From: Hofstenia miamia
Taxonomy: Eukaryota; Xenacoelomorpha; Acoela
Length of the DNA: 64,000 nt
Assembly (NCBI GenBank): GCA_004352715.1
Contig: SCFE01000004.1
Location: 4,144,846 to 4,208,845 of the forward strand
Reading direction: 5' to 3'
The notes below the pieces were generated by a model. It saw nothing but the letters and a program-made list of their open reading frames with translations. It was not told where the DNA came from and did no database searches. Positions 47,482 through 58,180 of this stretch are shown in pieces. Each line of letters begins with the position of its first letter. Positions within the stretch are counted from its first letter, which is position 1. The position numbers were made by a program, and so were the translations under genes.

Positions 47482-48103
47482 CATGGACGACTTGAAGATG
47501 TACGCTAGCTCAAGGAAGATGCTGCAGAAGCAAGTGGAGACATTGGAGAAGGCAAGCAGAGATTCAGGGTTGGAGTTTGGATTAGGAAAGTGTGCAGCAG
47601 TGACAATGACTAGAGGCAAGTGTGTGGATGGGGATGGCTTGAGGACAAGCAGTGGGGATAAGATTGAGGAAGTTAAAGAGGGGTACAAGTACTTAGGTGT
47701 GATAGAGAAAGACAGAACAGATCATGAGGAAATGAAGATGAGGCTAAGGAAAGAATACAAGAGGAGAGTAAGGAAGGTACTACAGAAGTCAGCATTGAAT
47801 GGGCAGAATAGTATAAAAGCAATTAATACATGGGCGATACCAGTGTTGAGATATTCGGCAGGAATAGTTNGTAGTTGTAGGAGCACTAGGAGCAGTGAGT
47901 AAGAAGCATAAGAGATACTTGGAGGAGTTAGGAGTACCAAAGTGGGGAGGAGCGGTACCACAGAAGGCAGCATTGTTAGGAACAGCTAGAGTCCTGAGGA
48001 AAGCTCTCAGACTCCCTGGGAACTGGTGAGTTCCCCGAGCTGAGAGGGATACCAGCATGAAGCTGTGAGAAGCAAGGATAATAATAATAATAATAAAGAT
48101 TTA
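47482..48103 (+). mobile_element. R2/NeSL-like LINE 3' end
   Basis: The frame starts inside the RT catalytic region (MDDLKMYASSRKMLQKQVET, the YMDDLK box), continues GLEFGLGKCAAVT, GYKYLGVIEKD and AINTWAIPVLRYSAGI, and after the N at 47870 resumes with VSKKHKRYLEELGVPKWGG and KAALLGTARVLRKAL. This order matches the uncharacterised R2-type pol proteins of invertebrates. The copy ends with a short (ATA)n tail at 48079-48097, typical of these LINEs. The single N probably replaces a larger missing internal piece. Confidence 0.8.
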
Positions 48104-49103
48104 NNNNNNNNNNNNNNNNNNNNNNNNNNNNNNNNNNNNNNNNNNNNNNNNNNNNNNNNNNNNNNNNNNNNNNNNNNNNNNNNNNNNNNNNNNNNNNNNN
48201 NNNNNNNNNNNNNNNNNNNNNNNNNNNNNNNNNNNNNNNNNNNNNNNNNNNNNNNNNNNNNNNNNNNNNNNNNNNNNNNNNNNNNNNNNNNNNNNNNNNN
48301 NNNNNNNNNNNNNNNNNNNNNNNNNNNNNNNNNNNNNNNNNNNNNNNNNNNNNNNNNNNNNNNNNNNNNNNNNNNNNNNNNNNNNNNNNNNNNNNNNNNN
48401 NNNNNNNNNNNNNNNNNNNNNNNNNNNNNNNNNNNNNNNNNNNNNNNNNNNNNNNNNNNNNNNNNNNNNNNNNNNNNNNNNNNNNNNNNNNNNNNNNNNN
48501 NNNNNNNNNNNNNNNNNNNNNNNNNNNNNNNNNNNNNNNNNNNNNNNNNNNNNNNNNNNNNNNNNNNNNNNNNNNNNNNNNNNNNNNNNNNNNNNNNNNN
48601 NNNNNNNNNNNNNNNNNNNNNNNNNNNNNNNNNNNNNNNNNNNNNNNNNNNNNNNNNNNNNNNNNNNNNNNNNNNNNNNNNNNNNNNNNNNNNNNNNNNN
48701 NNNNNNNNNNNNNNNNNNNNNNNNNNNNNNNNNNNNNNNNNNNNNNNNNNNNNNNNNNNNNNNNNNNNNNNNNNNNNNNNNNNNNNNNNNNNNNNNNNNN
48801 NNNNNNNNNNNNNNNNNNNNNNNNNNNNNNNNNNNNNNNNNNNNNNNNNNNNNNNNNNNNNNNNNNNNNNNNNNNNNNNNNNNNNNNNNNNNNNNNNNNN
48901 NNNNNNNNNNNNNNNNNNNNNNNNNNNNNNNNNNNNNNNNNNNNNNNNNNNNNNNNNNNNNNNNNNNNNNNNNNNNNNNNNNNNNNNNNNNNNNNNNNNN
49001 NNNNNNNNNNNNNNNNNNNNNNNNNNNNNNNNNNNNNNNNNNNNNNNNNNNNNNNNNNNNNNNNNNNNNNNNNNNNNNNNNNNNNNNNNNNNNNNNNNNN
49101 NNN
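48104..49103. other. Assembly gap (1000 Ns)
   Basis: A gap of standard size between the LINE end and the inverted AGK copy. Confidence 0.99.
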
Positions 49104-50797
49104 ATCATCTATAAAATTTTATTTGGAATATTCATTCTGTGTCTTTTATTTCGTTTTGACAGTTGCTCATAGACATCGTTCACCATGTCATTAGACTAGA
49201 TTTTGTCACCATCCTGAAGACAGGTTTTCTTGATCCCGAAATAGCACTGCCCATTAAGCCCACCAAGAAATATATCAGTCAGAATTGTGTATTAAAATAT
49301 AGGCTTAAGAATGTGACCAAACTATTTCTTTATAGGTGAGATCGTTGCCTGTTGGTGTATTGCCTTTTGGTTCTCACCATAATACGTTTGCTAATCGAAG
49401 ATGCAAAGTTGATAATCAGAAAGGACTGAAGGATTCAGGTTGGTTTTTAATCGCAATTAGTGATTTTATTGAAAATTTCCAAAAGATAATTTTCGTTTCA
49501 CGAACATTGTGCTCTTAATAGTATACAATGAAGTGTAGATTAATCACATTCATCAACTTCATTTTCGAAATCAATTTTCATTTAATACTTTGTCATTTAA
49601 TTCATTAACCCCTTCTTCTCGATGAATACCTACTTCCAAGATGCTCGCACGGGCTTTGTTAAGCAAACTATATTTAATTTGGCAAAATATATTTTGTAAA
49701 CTCGTAATATGATACTAAAATATAATCGGAAGGTCTTGCCTTTAAGAAATGGCGTATTAGAAATGAACCAATAGGGTATAAAGTGGAGGAGCTCAGGGGA
49801 AGTGAGATTTTTTCGCCCATGATCGCTGCTCAGTTGTAAATTGGTATTTTTATTGTTTGCGTTATTGTTTCTTTTTGAATGCTACATTTATTTGCAATGT
49901 GGTAACGAAATCAAAATTGTTGTGACAGTGATTAAAATCCCATAGAAAGTGATGAGTCGCTCATTCCATGCTAGTAATTAGTAATAAATAGAGGTAATTA
50001 TTGTTTTTTTATTTGGCCAAGAAATATAATCGTTTTATAAGAAATAGGATTTTTTCAAAAATTCTGGAAATACACTTTCTAAGTACATTTCAGACTTTCG
50101 AATGGAAAGGGCTAATAATAAAAATTTTGCTGAGATCATCAAATTTCTCATTTCATTTAAGATGTAGTGCCTGTAAATTCAACATGTATTGCAAAAAATT
50201 TTCGTTACTAGTATGCATAAAATATTAAATTTGTGACTGTATATTGAGAATGAGGAAACCTGTTTGGTGACACTCTTTAACATCATCTAAACATCTACTG
50301 TAGTTGTTTAGCTTTCGATATCATTGCATTTAGGGTTCACTCTTCTCTCGTAAAAACGCTTATTTATTAGTAGCAACATTAGTATTTAGATCTAGTTTGC
50401 CGCGTCATTTCCCAATGTCTGTCATTAATTAAAGGTAACACTGAAGAGTTACCTGCACTTGAACTTCATCCAGAAGGACAGGAGCGCTCCTACTTCTCAG
50501 CAGTAGGTCTTGAATTGGGTCGATTCGTTTCAGCTGAACAGACAAAAGGCGACAGATTGTGGTACCTTGGTCCACTGAAACATCGTGCCGCTTACATGTT
50601 TGAAAATGAGCAATCTTTCGATTATAGGTTGTAAATAGTTTAAGAATACAGTTTACTATTTTGTTAAGAATTTATTTATATTTCACAAGAGATTTGATTT
50701 TCCCAACATTAAAAAATCTGTGCGATATAAAGATGACTTAAACTATTTAAGTTAGTGGAGTAATAGAATATACAGTTCCATGCTCAGGGTGTAGCTC
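49104..50797 (+). pseudogene. Inverted partial copy of AGK
   Basis: Reverse complement of 26944-28653. It includes the complete 232-base AGK exon at 50396-50627 with intact splice signals (TCTAG acceptor, GTTGTA donor) and the start of the next exon from 50756 (SGVIEYTVPCSGCSS), which is cut by the N gap at 50798. The exon frame is intact and identical in length to the copy in AGK. It may be a second allele mis-scaffolded in inverted orientation, or a true inverted duplication. It is not a complete gene as it stands. Confidence 0.8.
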
Positions 50798-51797
50798 NNN
50801 NNNNNNNNNNNNNNNNNNNNNNNNNNNNNNNNNNNNNNNNNNNNNNNNNNNNNNNNNNNNNNNNNNNNNNNNNNNNNNNNNNNNNNNNNNNNNNNNNNNN
50901 NNNNNNNNNNNNNNNNNNNNNNNNNNNNNNNNNNNNNNNNNNNNNNNNNNNNNNNNNNNNNNNNNNNNNNNNNNNNNNNNNNNNNNNNNNNNNNNNNNNN
51001 NNNNNNNNNNNNNNNNNNNNNNNNNNNNNNNNNNNNNNNNNNNNNNNNNNNNNNNNNNNNNNNNNNNNNNNNNNNNNNNNNNNNNNNNNNNNNNNNNNNN
51101 NNNNNNNNNNNNNNNNNNNNNNNNNNNNNNNNNNNNNNNNNNNNNNNNNNNNNNNNNNNNNNNNNNNNNNNNNNNNNNNNNNNNNNNNNNNNNNNNNNNN
51201 NNNNNNNNNNNNNNNNNNNNNNNNNNNNNNNNNNNNNNNNNNNNNNNNNNNNNNNNNNNNNNNNNNNNNNNNNNNNNNNNNNNNNNNNNNNNNNNNNNNN
51301 NNNNNNNNNNNNNNNNNNNNNNNNNNNNNNNNNNNNNNNNNNNNNNNNNNNNNNNNNNNNNNNNNNNNNNNNNNNNNNNNNNNNNNNNNNNNNNNNNNNN
51401 NNNNNNNNNNNNNNNNNNNNNNNNNNNNNNNNNNNNNNNNNNNNNNNNNNNNNNNNNNNNNNNNNNNNNNNNNNNNNNNNNNNNNNNNNNNNNNNNNNNN
51501 NNNNNNNNNNNNNNNNNNNNNNNNNNNNNNNNNNNNNNNNNNNNNNNNNNNNNNNNNNNNNNNNNNNNNNNNNNNNNNNNNNNNNNNNNNNNNNNNNNNN
51601 NNNNNNNNNNNNNNNNNNNNNNNNNNNNNNNNNNNNNNNNNNNNNNNNNNNNNNNNNNNNNNNNNNNNNNNNNNNNNNNNNNNNNNNNNNNNNNNNNNNN
51701 NNNNNNNNNNNNNNNNNNNNNNNNNNNNNNNNNNNNNNNNNNNNNNNNNNNNNNNNNNNNNNNNNNNNNNNNNNNNNNNNNNNNNNNNNNNNNNNNN
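50798..51797. other. Assembly gap (1000 Ns)
   Basis: A gap of standard size. It truncates the inverted AGK copy on the left and the minisatellite on the right. Confidence 0.99.
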
Positions 51798-52094
51798 TTT
51801 GGTATATAAATTTTATGCCTTGCGTACTTAGTTTTAGTCCTTGGTATATAAATTTTATGCCTTGCGTACTAAGTTTTAGTCCTTGGTATATAAATTTTAT
51901 GCCTTGCATACTTAGTTTTAGTCCTTGGTATATAAATTTTATGCCTTGCGTACTTAGTTTTAGTCCTTGGTATATAAATTTTATGCCTTGCGTACTAAGT
52001 TTTAGTCCTTGGTATATAAATTTTATGCCTTGCATACTAAGTTTTAGTCCTTGGTATATAAATTTTATGCCTTGTGTATTTAGTTTTAGTCCTT
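51798..52094. repeat. 42-bp minisatellite, about seven units
   Basis: The unit begins TTGGTATATAAATTTTATGC and ends CTTAGTTTTAGTCC, 42 bases, repeated about seven times with single-base variants (GCGTAC/GCATAC, TTAG/TAAG). Another one and a half units follow the N at 52522. The left end is lost in the gap, so the array may be longer. Because the unit is a multiple of three, it stays open on both strands (for example QGIKFIYQGLKLS on minus). Confidence 0.95.
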
Positions 52095-52925
52095 GGGTCA
52101 ATTTCTCTAAGGGTTGTTGGTGATTTTTTTGTCCTTTCGAACAAAATTACATGTCTTTGGGAACATTTAATTTTCCAAAGTGAACTCTGCAAAAAAATGT
52201 TTCAGAATTTCAACATCCCTTCTAAATCACTGGAAAAAACATTTAGTGCTTTAGTTTACAGGATAAAGACAAATATGAGAAAATTGTTGTGAACTTTAAA
52301 ACATCAAAAGAGCATTCTGTAACGATGTCTTTGGGAACATTTAATTATTCCAAGGTGAACTCTGTAAAAAAATGTTTCAGAATTTCAACATCCCTTCTAA
52401 ATCACTGGAAAAAAACATTTAGTGCTTTACAGGATAAAGGCAAATATGAGAAAATTGTTGTGAACTTTAAAACATCAAAAGAGCATTCTGTAACGATTCA
52501 TTTAGTGAATTCTTCAAATTGNTACTTAGTTTTAGTCCTTGGTATATAAATTTTATGCCTTGCGTATTTAGTTTTAGTCCTTGGGTCAATTTCTCTAAGG
52601 GTTGTTGGTGATTTTTTTGTCCTTTCGAACAAAATTACATGTCTTTGGGAACATTTAATTTTCCAAAGTGAACTCTGCAAAAAAATGTTTCAGAATTTCA
52701 ACATCCTTTCTAAATCACTGGAAAAAACATTTAGTGCTTTACAGGATAAAGGCAAATATGAGAAAATTGTTGTGAACTTTAAAACATCAAAAGAGCATTC
52801 TGTAACGATTCATTTAGTGAATTCTTCAAATTGACATAAAATTGAACTTTAAAACATCAAAAGAGCATTCTGTAACGATTCCTTTAGTGAATTCTTCAAA
52901 TTGACATAAAATCACTTAAATTGGA
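52095..52925. repeat. Irregular repeats of about 175 bp after the minisatellite
   Basis: A block starting ATGTCTTTGGGAACATTTAA occurs near 52151, 52325 and 52639. Its tail, GAACTTTAAAACATCAAAAG, occurs near 52289, 52463, 52776 and 52844. The segment from about 52075 repeats after the single N at 52522, so at least one copy is an assembly duplicate. One frame of the block (NFKTSKEHSVTI) is open in most copies, which may reflect an old coding repeat or chance. Confidence 0.75.
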
Positions 52926-53928
52926 CATAAGAAGATTTATATATATTTAAATTATGATATTTTTAATTTTAGAATTTTCTTAAAACAGAAATCAATTTTA
53001 AGATAGCAATGACGTCATGGAAGAAAATTATATAAACTATCTACCCGTCCAAAATGTCTCTGACGTTTTAATAGCCGCTTCATGGCAGGTGCTGCATAAT
53101 TTCTACTTTAATTGGGTCCCATAAAATCCAATAACGAAACGTTTCCTTTAGGATACCCACTCTAAAATGTTTGGTTATGCGCTTAATTATAATTTTCGAA
53201 ATTTGCTCCTAGAAATTTACTCGACACAAATAAATTTTTTTAAATATGGGTGATGTGCTTCTTTTAATTCTTAAAAAACGTGTATATTTTTTACATGTAG
53301 ATTAAGGCTTTGTTTTTTTTCATTTTAGACGATTTCATTTGGTTGTCATGTCTGTAAACATTCCAAGAATCTTACAAATCACACAATGCAATTTGCTCAA
53401 CTGTAACAGAAGCAGACGATATGTCACATGTGCTCACTGTTTGCAAACCTGATCATTTTTAGAAAGCAACAATATCCTAAAGTGATATAATTAGGCCTAA
53501 TTGTGGGTCAACTTCGTGTTTACCATCTAAAAATTAAGATTTCTATATTTCTTATTTGTCCAATTTTGGAACATTATCCAAAGACAGTATTTGGAAATCA
53601 AAATCGTTAACTAAAATAAATTTGTTCACATGATTTCCTTGAATATTCGAGAAGTGAAGATGCAATTTACTGTCCTCCCTGTCACATCTTTACTAGTTCA
53701 CAGGATTTTCAAAAGAAATTGGAAGCTGATTGAAAAGCACTCAAAATCATTTAGATAGCAAAACTGCATTACCAATTTGTAAATTGCAGATTTTCTATTT
53801 ATGTCAAAATATTTCACTTCGTGGCCATGGATGAAATTATAAGTGTGAATTGTGCTCAAAATAAAAGAAATTTTTGTGGATTTCCATAAAAATCTCTCCG
53901 ACGCTTACATAATAATCATTTTTTAATG
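52926..53928. other. Intergenic stretch, nothing supported
   Basis: A degenerate segment near 53340-53450 shows several cysteine codons, but no clear zinc-finger family. Confidence 0.3.
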
Positions 53929-54042
53929 GACACTTGCACTCATTTTTATAAAGGAGAAGTGTCCATTAAATAATAATTTTGTACGATATGAGGTAAATTT
54001 GGAAGTTTTGCGATTTGGTTGGATGAAGCAAAAGTACCAACA
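53929..54042. mobile_element. Half copy of the MULE-like foldback element
   Basis: GGACACTTGCACTCATTTTT, GTGTCCATTAAATAATAA and an end AAAAGTACCAAC follow the same order as the right two thirds of the element at 56753-56924, with many substitutions. The left arm is not recognisable. Confidence 0.5.
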
Positions 54043-54769
54043 ATCATTTGGTCAACAAGTAGAATATATGAAAAGTAATTAGCGCAACTCCAATTCTCAT
54101 TGCGGGGAAATAGAAAATTTCGTAAAATTATTCGAATGAAAGGGCCCATTAATATTGTAGTGTAGCATCATTTTAGTTTCATTTCATTTAGTTACTATTT
54201 TATTTCGACTCTACAGGCCATAGCTCACCCAATGCCTACATCATAGACTCGCCTCTGAGGATCAGCATAAACTGTTGAAACATATTGCTAACTGATAACG
54301 CTTGTCAATAGGTCTACAATGCCCAATCTATCTAATGTTGCCCCTAAACTGTTCTCAATATCAAAAGCAATGGCTCCATCTTAAAAATTTCCGTATATTT
54401 ATAGATTCGTTTTGTCATTGGAGTCAAAATTATTTGGTAGTAGTCTTAAATTTGAAATAAGAAACTTGTTATTATTACCAAATACTGTATCTCAAAACGG
54501 ATACTGACTAAAAAGGCTGTATAAGGGACAGCACCTTGGTATGAAATCAAATAGAAAGTTTTTTAAGGGACTATTTTCTACTTAATGAACATACAATCAG
54601 GACTCCCGATTTTCAATTGCAATTAAATTAATTGATTTTGAACCAATTAATTGCATTTTTCTCCAAATGTGTGATAAGTACTAATTTTGTAAATTTGCTC
54701 GTGCTAATTATGGTAAATACTAATAGTTGTAGCTCGGTAACTTTGCGTAACAGCTTTGGTTGCTTTTCA
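54043..54769. other. Intergenic stretch, nothing recognised
   Basis: No conserved open frame or repeat ends were seen. Confidence 0.4.
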
Positions 54770-56250
54770 GATTTCGCGTTTTTGTTATAACCAGTGTGGC
54801 GTTATACTAACCAGCCCAGTGTACACGAAACTATGTCCTTGGCACCAAAAGCAACATGCAAGCGGTATTTTACTCAGTTGGATGGCAAGTGCTGAAAAAA
54901 CGTTAATTCAAAAAAAGAATACTGGTTGGAGTAACTTGTTGGCACACAGCAAAAAGCAACATCCAGAAACCACCAGTGACCAGTCACAGACTTCGTTGGA
55001 GGGATTTGTTACAGAAGCCACTTCTTCCAAAAAAAGAACTATTTACGGATGGATTAGAGTTGTGTGTGTCAATGATTACGGCCATTTGAGTTTGTCGAAG
55101 ATCATATCAGTTGAAAATTAGAAGATGAGTATCAGAAAACTCTTGAAAACATGTTGAACTTATTGGAGACAGTGTATCTACCAACAAAGCCCTGGCTTCA
55201 AAATGTAATTTACCTTTAATCGGATGTGCGTCCCATCGTTTTAACCTTGCAGTGAGAGAATTCCCCAAAATCTTGTAACAGTCTGCTGGATAAAGTGAAT
55301 ATCTTAATGGTCAAGCTAAAAAGTCCCAAACTTTCCTGAAAGCTTCGTGGTCATACTGCATTTAGAGCTGCATTGAGAAATGATACCCATTGGACATGCA
55401 CATTTATGATGGCGGAACGATTTTGCGCCCTTCGTGAATTCTTGCCCATCGAGATTTTTCAGTAGATAAAACGCTTATTGAACACTTACCCACTCCAAAA
55501 GAATGCCAGGAACTGACAAAACTTTTGAAACATCTTGCAAAATTCAATTCTGTTCAAAAGTCGCTTCAAACGAGATGATATTTGTATAAAATAATAATAA
55601 TAATAAAAGACTTTATTCTCACAGAGAATAGAAAAGCGAACAAAAGCAGTAACTCATCAGGAGCGACATTGTCGACACAAACACTTAAGATAAAAACTGC
55701 ATACATTATCCATGTTGAGTTTGTGTATCTGCCGCATGAAATAACGACAAAGTTTACGTTTAAAAGCGTCAATGCTCCACTTGAAGTCGATTACTCCCGT
55801 GGATAGAAGGATGCGCGTAAGGTTTTTGATTATATTATCGAAGAATATCCGCAAATGAACAAGTATCTTTCGGCCAAAGCCGACATTGTTCATCCTATGG
55901 TGTTTGAGTAGGCTATTGTGAAAATTCAGAATGAGAAAACCACTGATCTGAAAGCGGAAGAAAAAGATGTTGTTACCAATCTACAATCGGAAGTAACTAT
56001 TCCAATCTACGCATCTGATTTGTTGAAAAAACGACGAATGAGTCTTAAGGAAGATGGAACATCTGGATATATGACGACCAAGTTCCTTTAACCTACGCCA
56101 AACATTGTGGAAAGGTTTTCTTTCGATAGCAAAACAAATTCACTGACAATCGTCAAAGCCTACAAACTATGAGCCTTGAAGAACCATTTTTTCTGGACCT
56201 GAACGATCGATTTTACAATGAGGAACTGATTTCTAAACTTTGTTAAATCT
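54770..56250 (+). mobile_element. hAT transposase pseudogene (BED zinc-finger, ZBED-like)
   Basis: Plus-strand pieces follow one hAT/ZBED-type transposase family: a BED finger end GWSNLLAHSKKQHPE near 54935, TIYGWIRVVCVNDYGHLSLS near 55040, IGCASHRFNLAVREFPK near 55220-55265, a HLPTPKECQELTKLLKH segment near 55490, RKVFDYIIEEYPQMNKYLSA near 55815-55875 and SEVTIPIYASDLLKKRR near 55990. Frameshifts and stops are frequent. Between about 55576 and 55805 it is interrupted by a LINE 3' end. No terminal repeats were identified. Confidence 0.75.
55576..55805 (-). mobile_element. LINE 3' end inserted in the hAT pseudogene
   Basis: On the minus strand FKWSIDAFKRKLCRYFM fits the C-terminus of a CR1/L2-type LINE protein, followed by GTGAGAATAAAGTCTTTTAT and a (TTA)n tail at about 55590-55607. 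It splits the hAT coding sequence, so it inserted later. Confidence 0.65.
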
Positions 56251-56752
56251 CAGCAATTAATTAATTTTCAAATTTGCAATTACAATTTAATTGATTGTTT
56301 TTCTTATAATTTATTTCTGCTATTGATATCAATTTTCCGAGAGCCCTGCATAAAATATACTTTCCCTATTTCTGCTCATTTAATAAATTTATTAGTGTAG
56401 AGTTTTTGGGCAAAAATACATTGTATGAAGAAGAGACACTAAAAAATCTGGCCAAATGAAATTGCATAAAAATGATATTTTACCAATTTAATTGGCAGAA
56501 AAACCAATATGTTGCTCAGCAACATCAGTAACTGTTTTGATATTCGTATTGAGAAATGTGGTATCTACTTAAAATACCAACCTCTCAACCTATTTACATA
56601 GAAATATAGAAATTATAAATTACCCAACGTGATTATTGTCCCTTTACTCTCCCATTCGTATAGCTAAATAAAAATATAATTGAATGGCCAATTAACACAT
56701 TGTCAAAAATATATTAACGAATGAGAATTAATAAAAATATTGTGCAAAATTC
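56251..56752. other. Intergenic stretch, nothing recognised
   Basis: AT-rich sequence; it ends with the 9-bp target duplication GCAAAATTC of the next element. Confidence 0.5.
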
Positions 56753-56924
56753 GGTTGGTACTTTTTTTCATTCTTGAAAATCTCAAATCTTCCAAATTTT
56801 TCTCAGAATGGACACTTGCAGTAATTTTTCTAAGGGAAATGTGTCCATTAAATAATATTCTTGGAAGGATTTGAGATAAATTTGGAAAATTTGAGATTTT
56901 CAAGAATGAAAAAAAGTACCAACC
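56753..56924. mobile_element. MULE-like foldback MITE, 172 bp, with 9-bp target duplication
   Basis: Both ends read inward as GGTTGGTACTTTTTTTCATT and continue identically for 36 bases, then nearly so to about 53 bases, so most of the element folds into one hairpin. GCAAAATTC flanks it exactly at 56744-56752 and 56925-56933. A 9-bp duplication with long terminal repeats starting GG is characteristic of Mutator-like elements. The loop carries a smaller palindrome (TGGACACTTGC ... GTGTCCA). There is no coding capacity. Confidence 0.8.
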
Positions 56925-56933
56925 GCAAAATTC

Positions 56934-58180
56934 AGTTAAATGATGTAATATATTACATATAATAGAAAAGCCAACAAAGACGAAACGAATATGTAATTTT
57001 GGCGTTTCGATAGGAGTTCGAATTGCTCGGCCGTCGGCCCGAGTTCGACTGTTTGTATTTCGAGCGCGAGTATTTTGTTAAAGAAGATTTCTAGATTTAA
57101 TGCTAAGAATATTTGTTTCAGTTGATGTAGAAACTGAATTTTAAAACAAATGATTTTTTACAATACTTTTGAATTTTCTTTCGAGTTTGACTATTAAAGA
57201 TTTCTCCGAGTTCTTACGATTGAGTTTTGCGAGCGCATCCGAGTTCTCGTTTTTAAAATTCCGAGTACTCGAAAACCCTGATTTAACTTGAATAAATATA
57301 CTAGTTTGTATAATGCAGTAATGCATAGTAAAATGTTTCATTTAAATTTATGTGAACAATTTTCCAGAGTAGTTGCTCGTAAATTTTTGTTAGCAGTGTT
57401 TTCCAATGGCATTTAGTGTATTGAAGGTAAACAACAGATTTCCTGTGCTATATACCTTTTCACTCTTTGAAACTTAATGTTTGAAAGTCATGCTTGCAAG
57501 AATGGGGGATATATTTATGCATAGCATTGCGTAAATGTATTTTTAAAATTACTACATGGTAAAAGATTTTGGTAATTTGGCAATTCGATTGCAAATCAAT
57601 GTGTCTTTCATTAAATCAATAGATCATTGTAAATGTGCATCTTTATGTTAGAACATATTGTTGCATTTTATAAATGCCTTAATTTCAATGATATTAGTTT
57701 ATTGATAAATAATTTTCAGTGCTTGATTTTTACAAAAATTACTTCATAAGTCTATTAATTTTAAATGTTCTATTATTTCATGTTCTATTCTATTGTGCTC
57801 TTTATATTTCTGTAAACTATATTTTTATTTAAAGTCCAATTAATTATTAAATTAATATTATTTTAGAGGCTCATAGAACACTAATTTTCCTAAATATGAT
57901 TACATGAAACTGCAAATGCTGAAGACAGAGTAATCTAGGTTTTTTAAATAGCGCAAACGTGAGCAAATTGTCTCATATTCCCTGGCTAATATTGCCATTA
58001 AATTCACTTATAATTTCAAGCGTTTAGTTTAAATTTTATGTTAAATTGAAATTTCTTTAAGCTTACTGAAATAAATATATTTTTTTATGTATTTCAAAAT
58101 CTAATTATCCATAAACATTTTTTAATGGTAATTTGTTGTTTAGTATGCAAGTGTAATGGTGTTAGAAGGTTAAACTTTTT
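56934..58180. other. Intergenic stretch upstream of the EP400-like gene
   Basis: AT-rich, no open frame of note. It must contain the promoter and 5' UTR of the EP400-like gene, and any upstream exon would lie here, but none is recognisable. Confidence 0.4.

Noticed and set aside
47454-48097. Regular repeats considered as a CRISPR-like or structured array
   Set aside because: They are simple ATA microsatellites at the ends of a LINE; no repeat-spacer pattern occurs anywhere in the window.
48065-49114. Open frames across 48104-49103
   Set aside because: Gap artefact.
50752-52101. 449-codon minus-strand frame joining an AGK piece and the 42-bp repeats
   Set aside because: The two ends are joined only by 1000 Ns and belong to unrelated sequences.
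51815-52123. 102-codon plus-strand frame of 14-residue repeats
   Set aside because: A direct consequence of a 42-bp tandem repeat without stops; no gene context.
53330-53460. Cysteine-containing plus-strand segment resembling a zinc finger
   Set aside because: Spacing fits no family and frames are broken.
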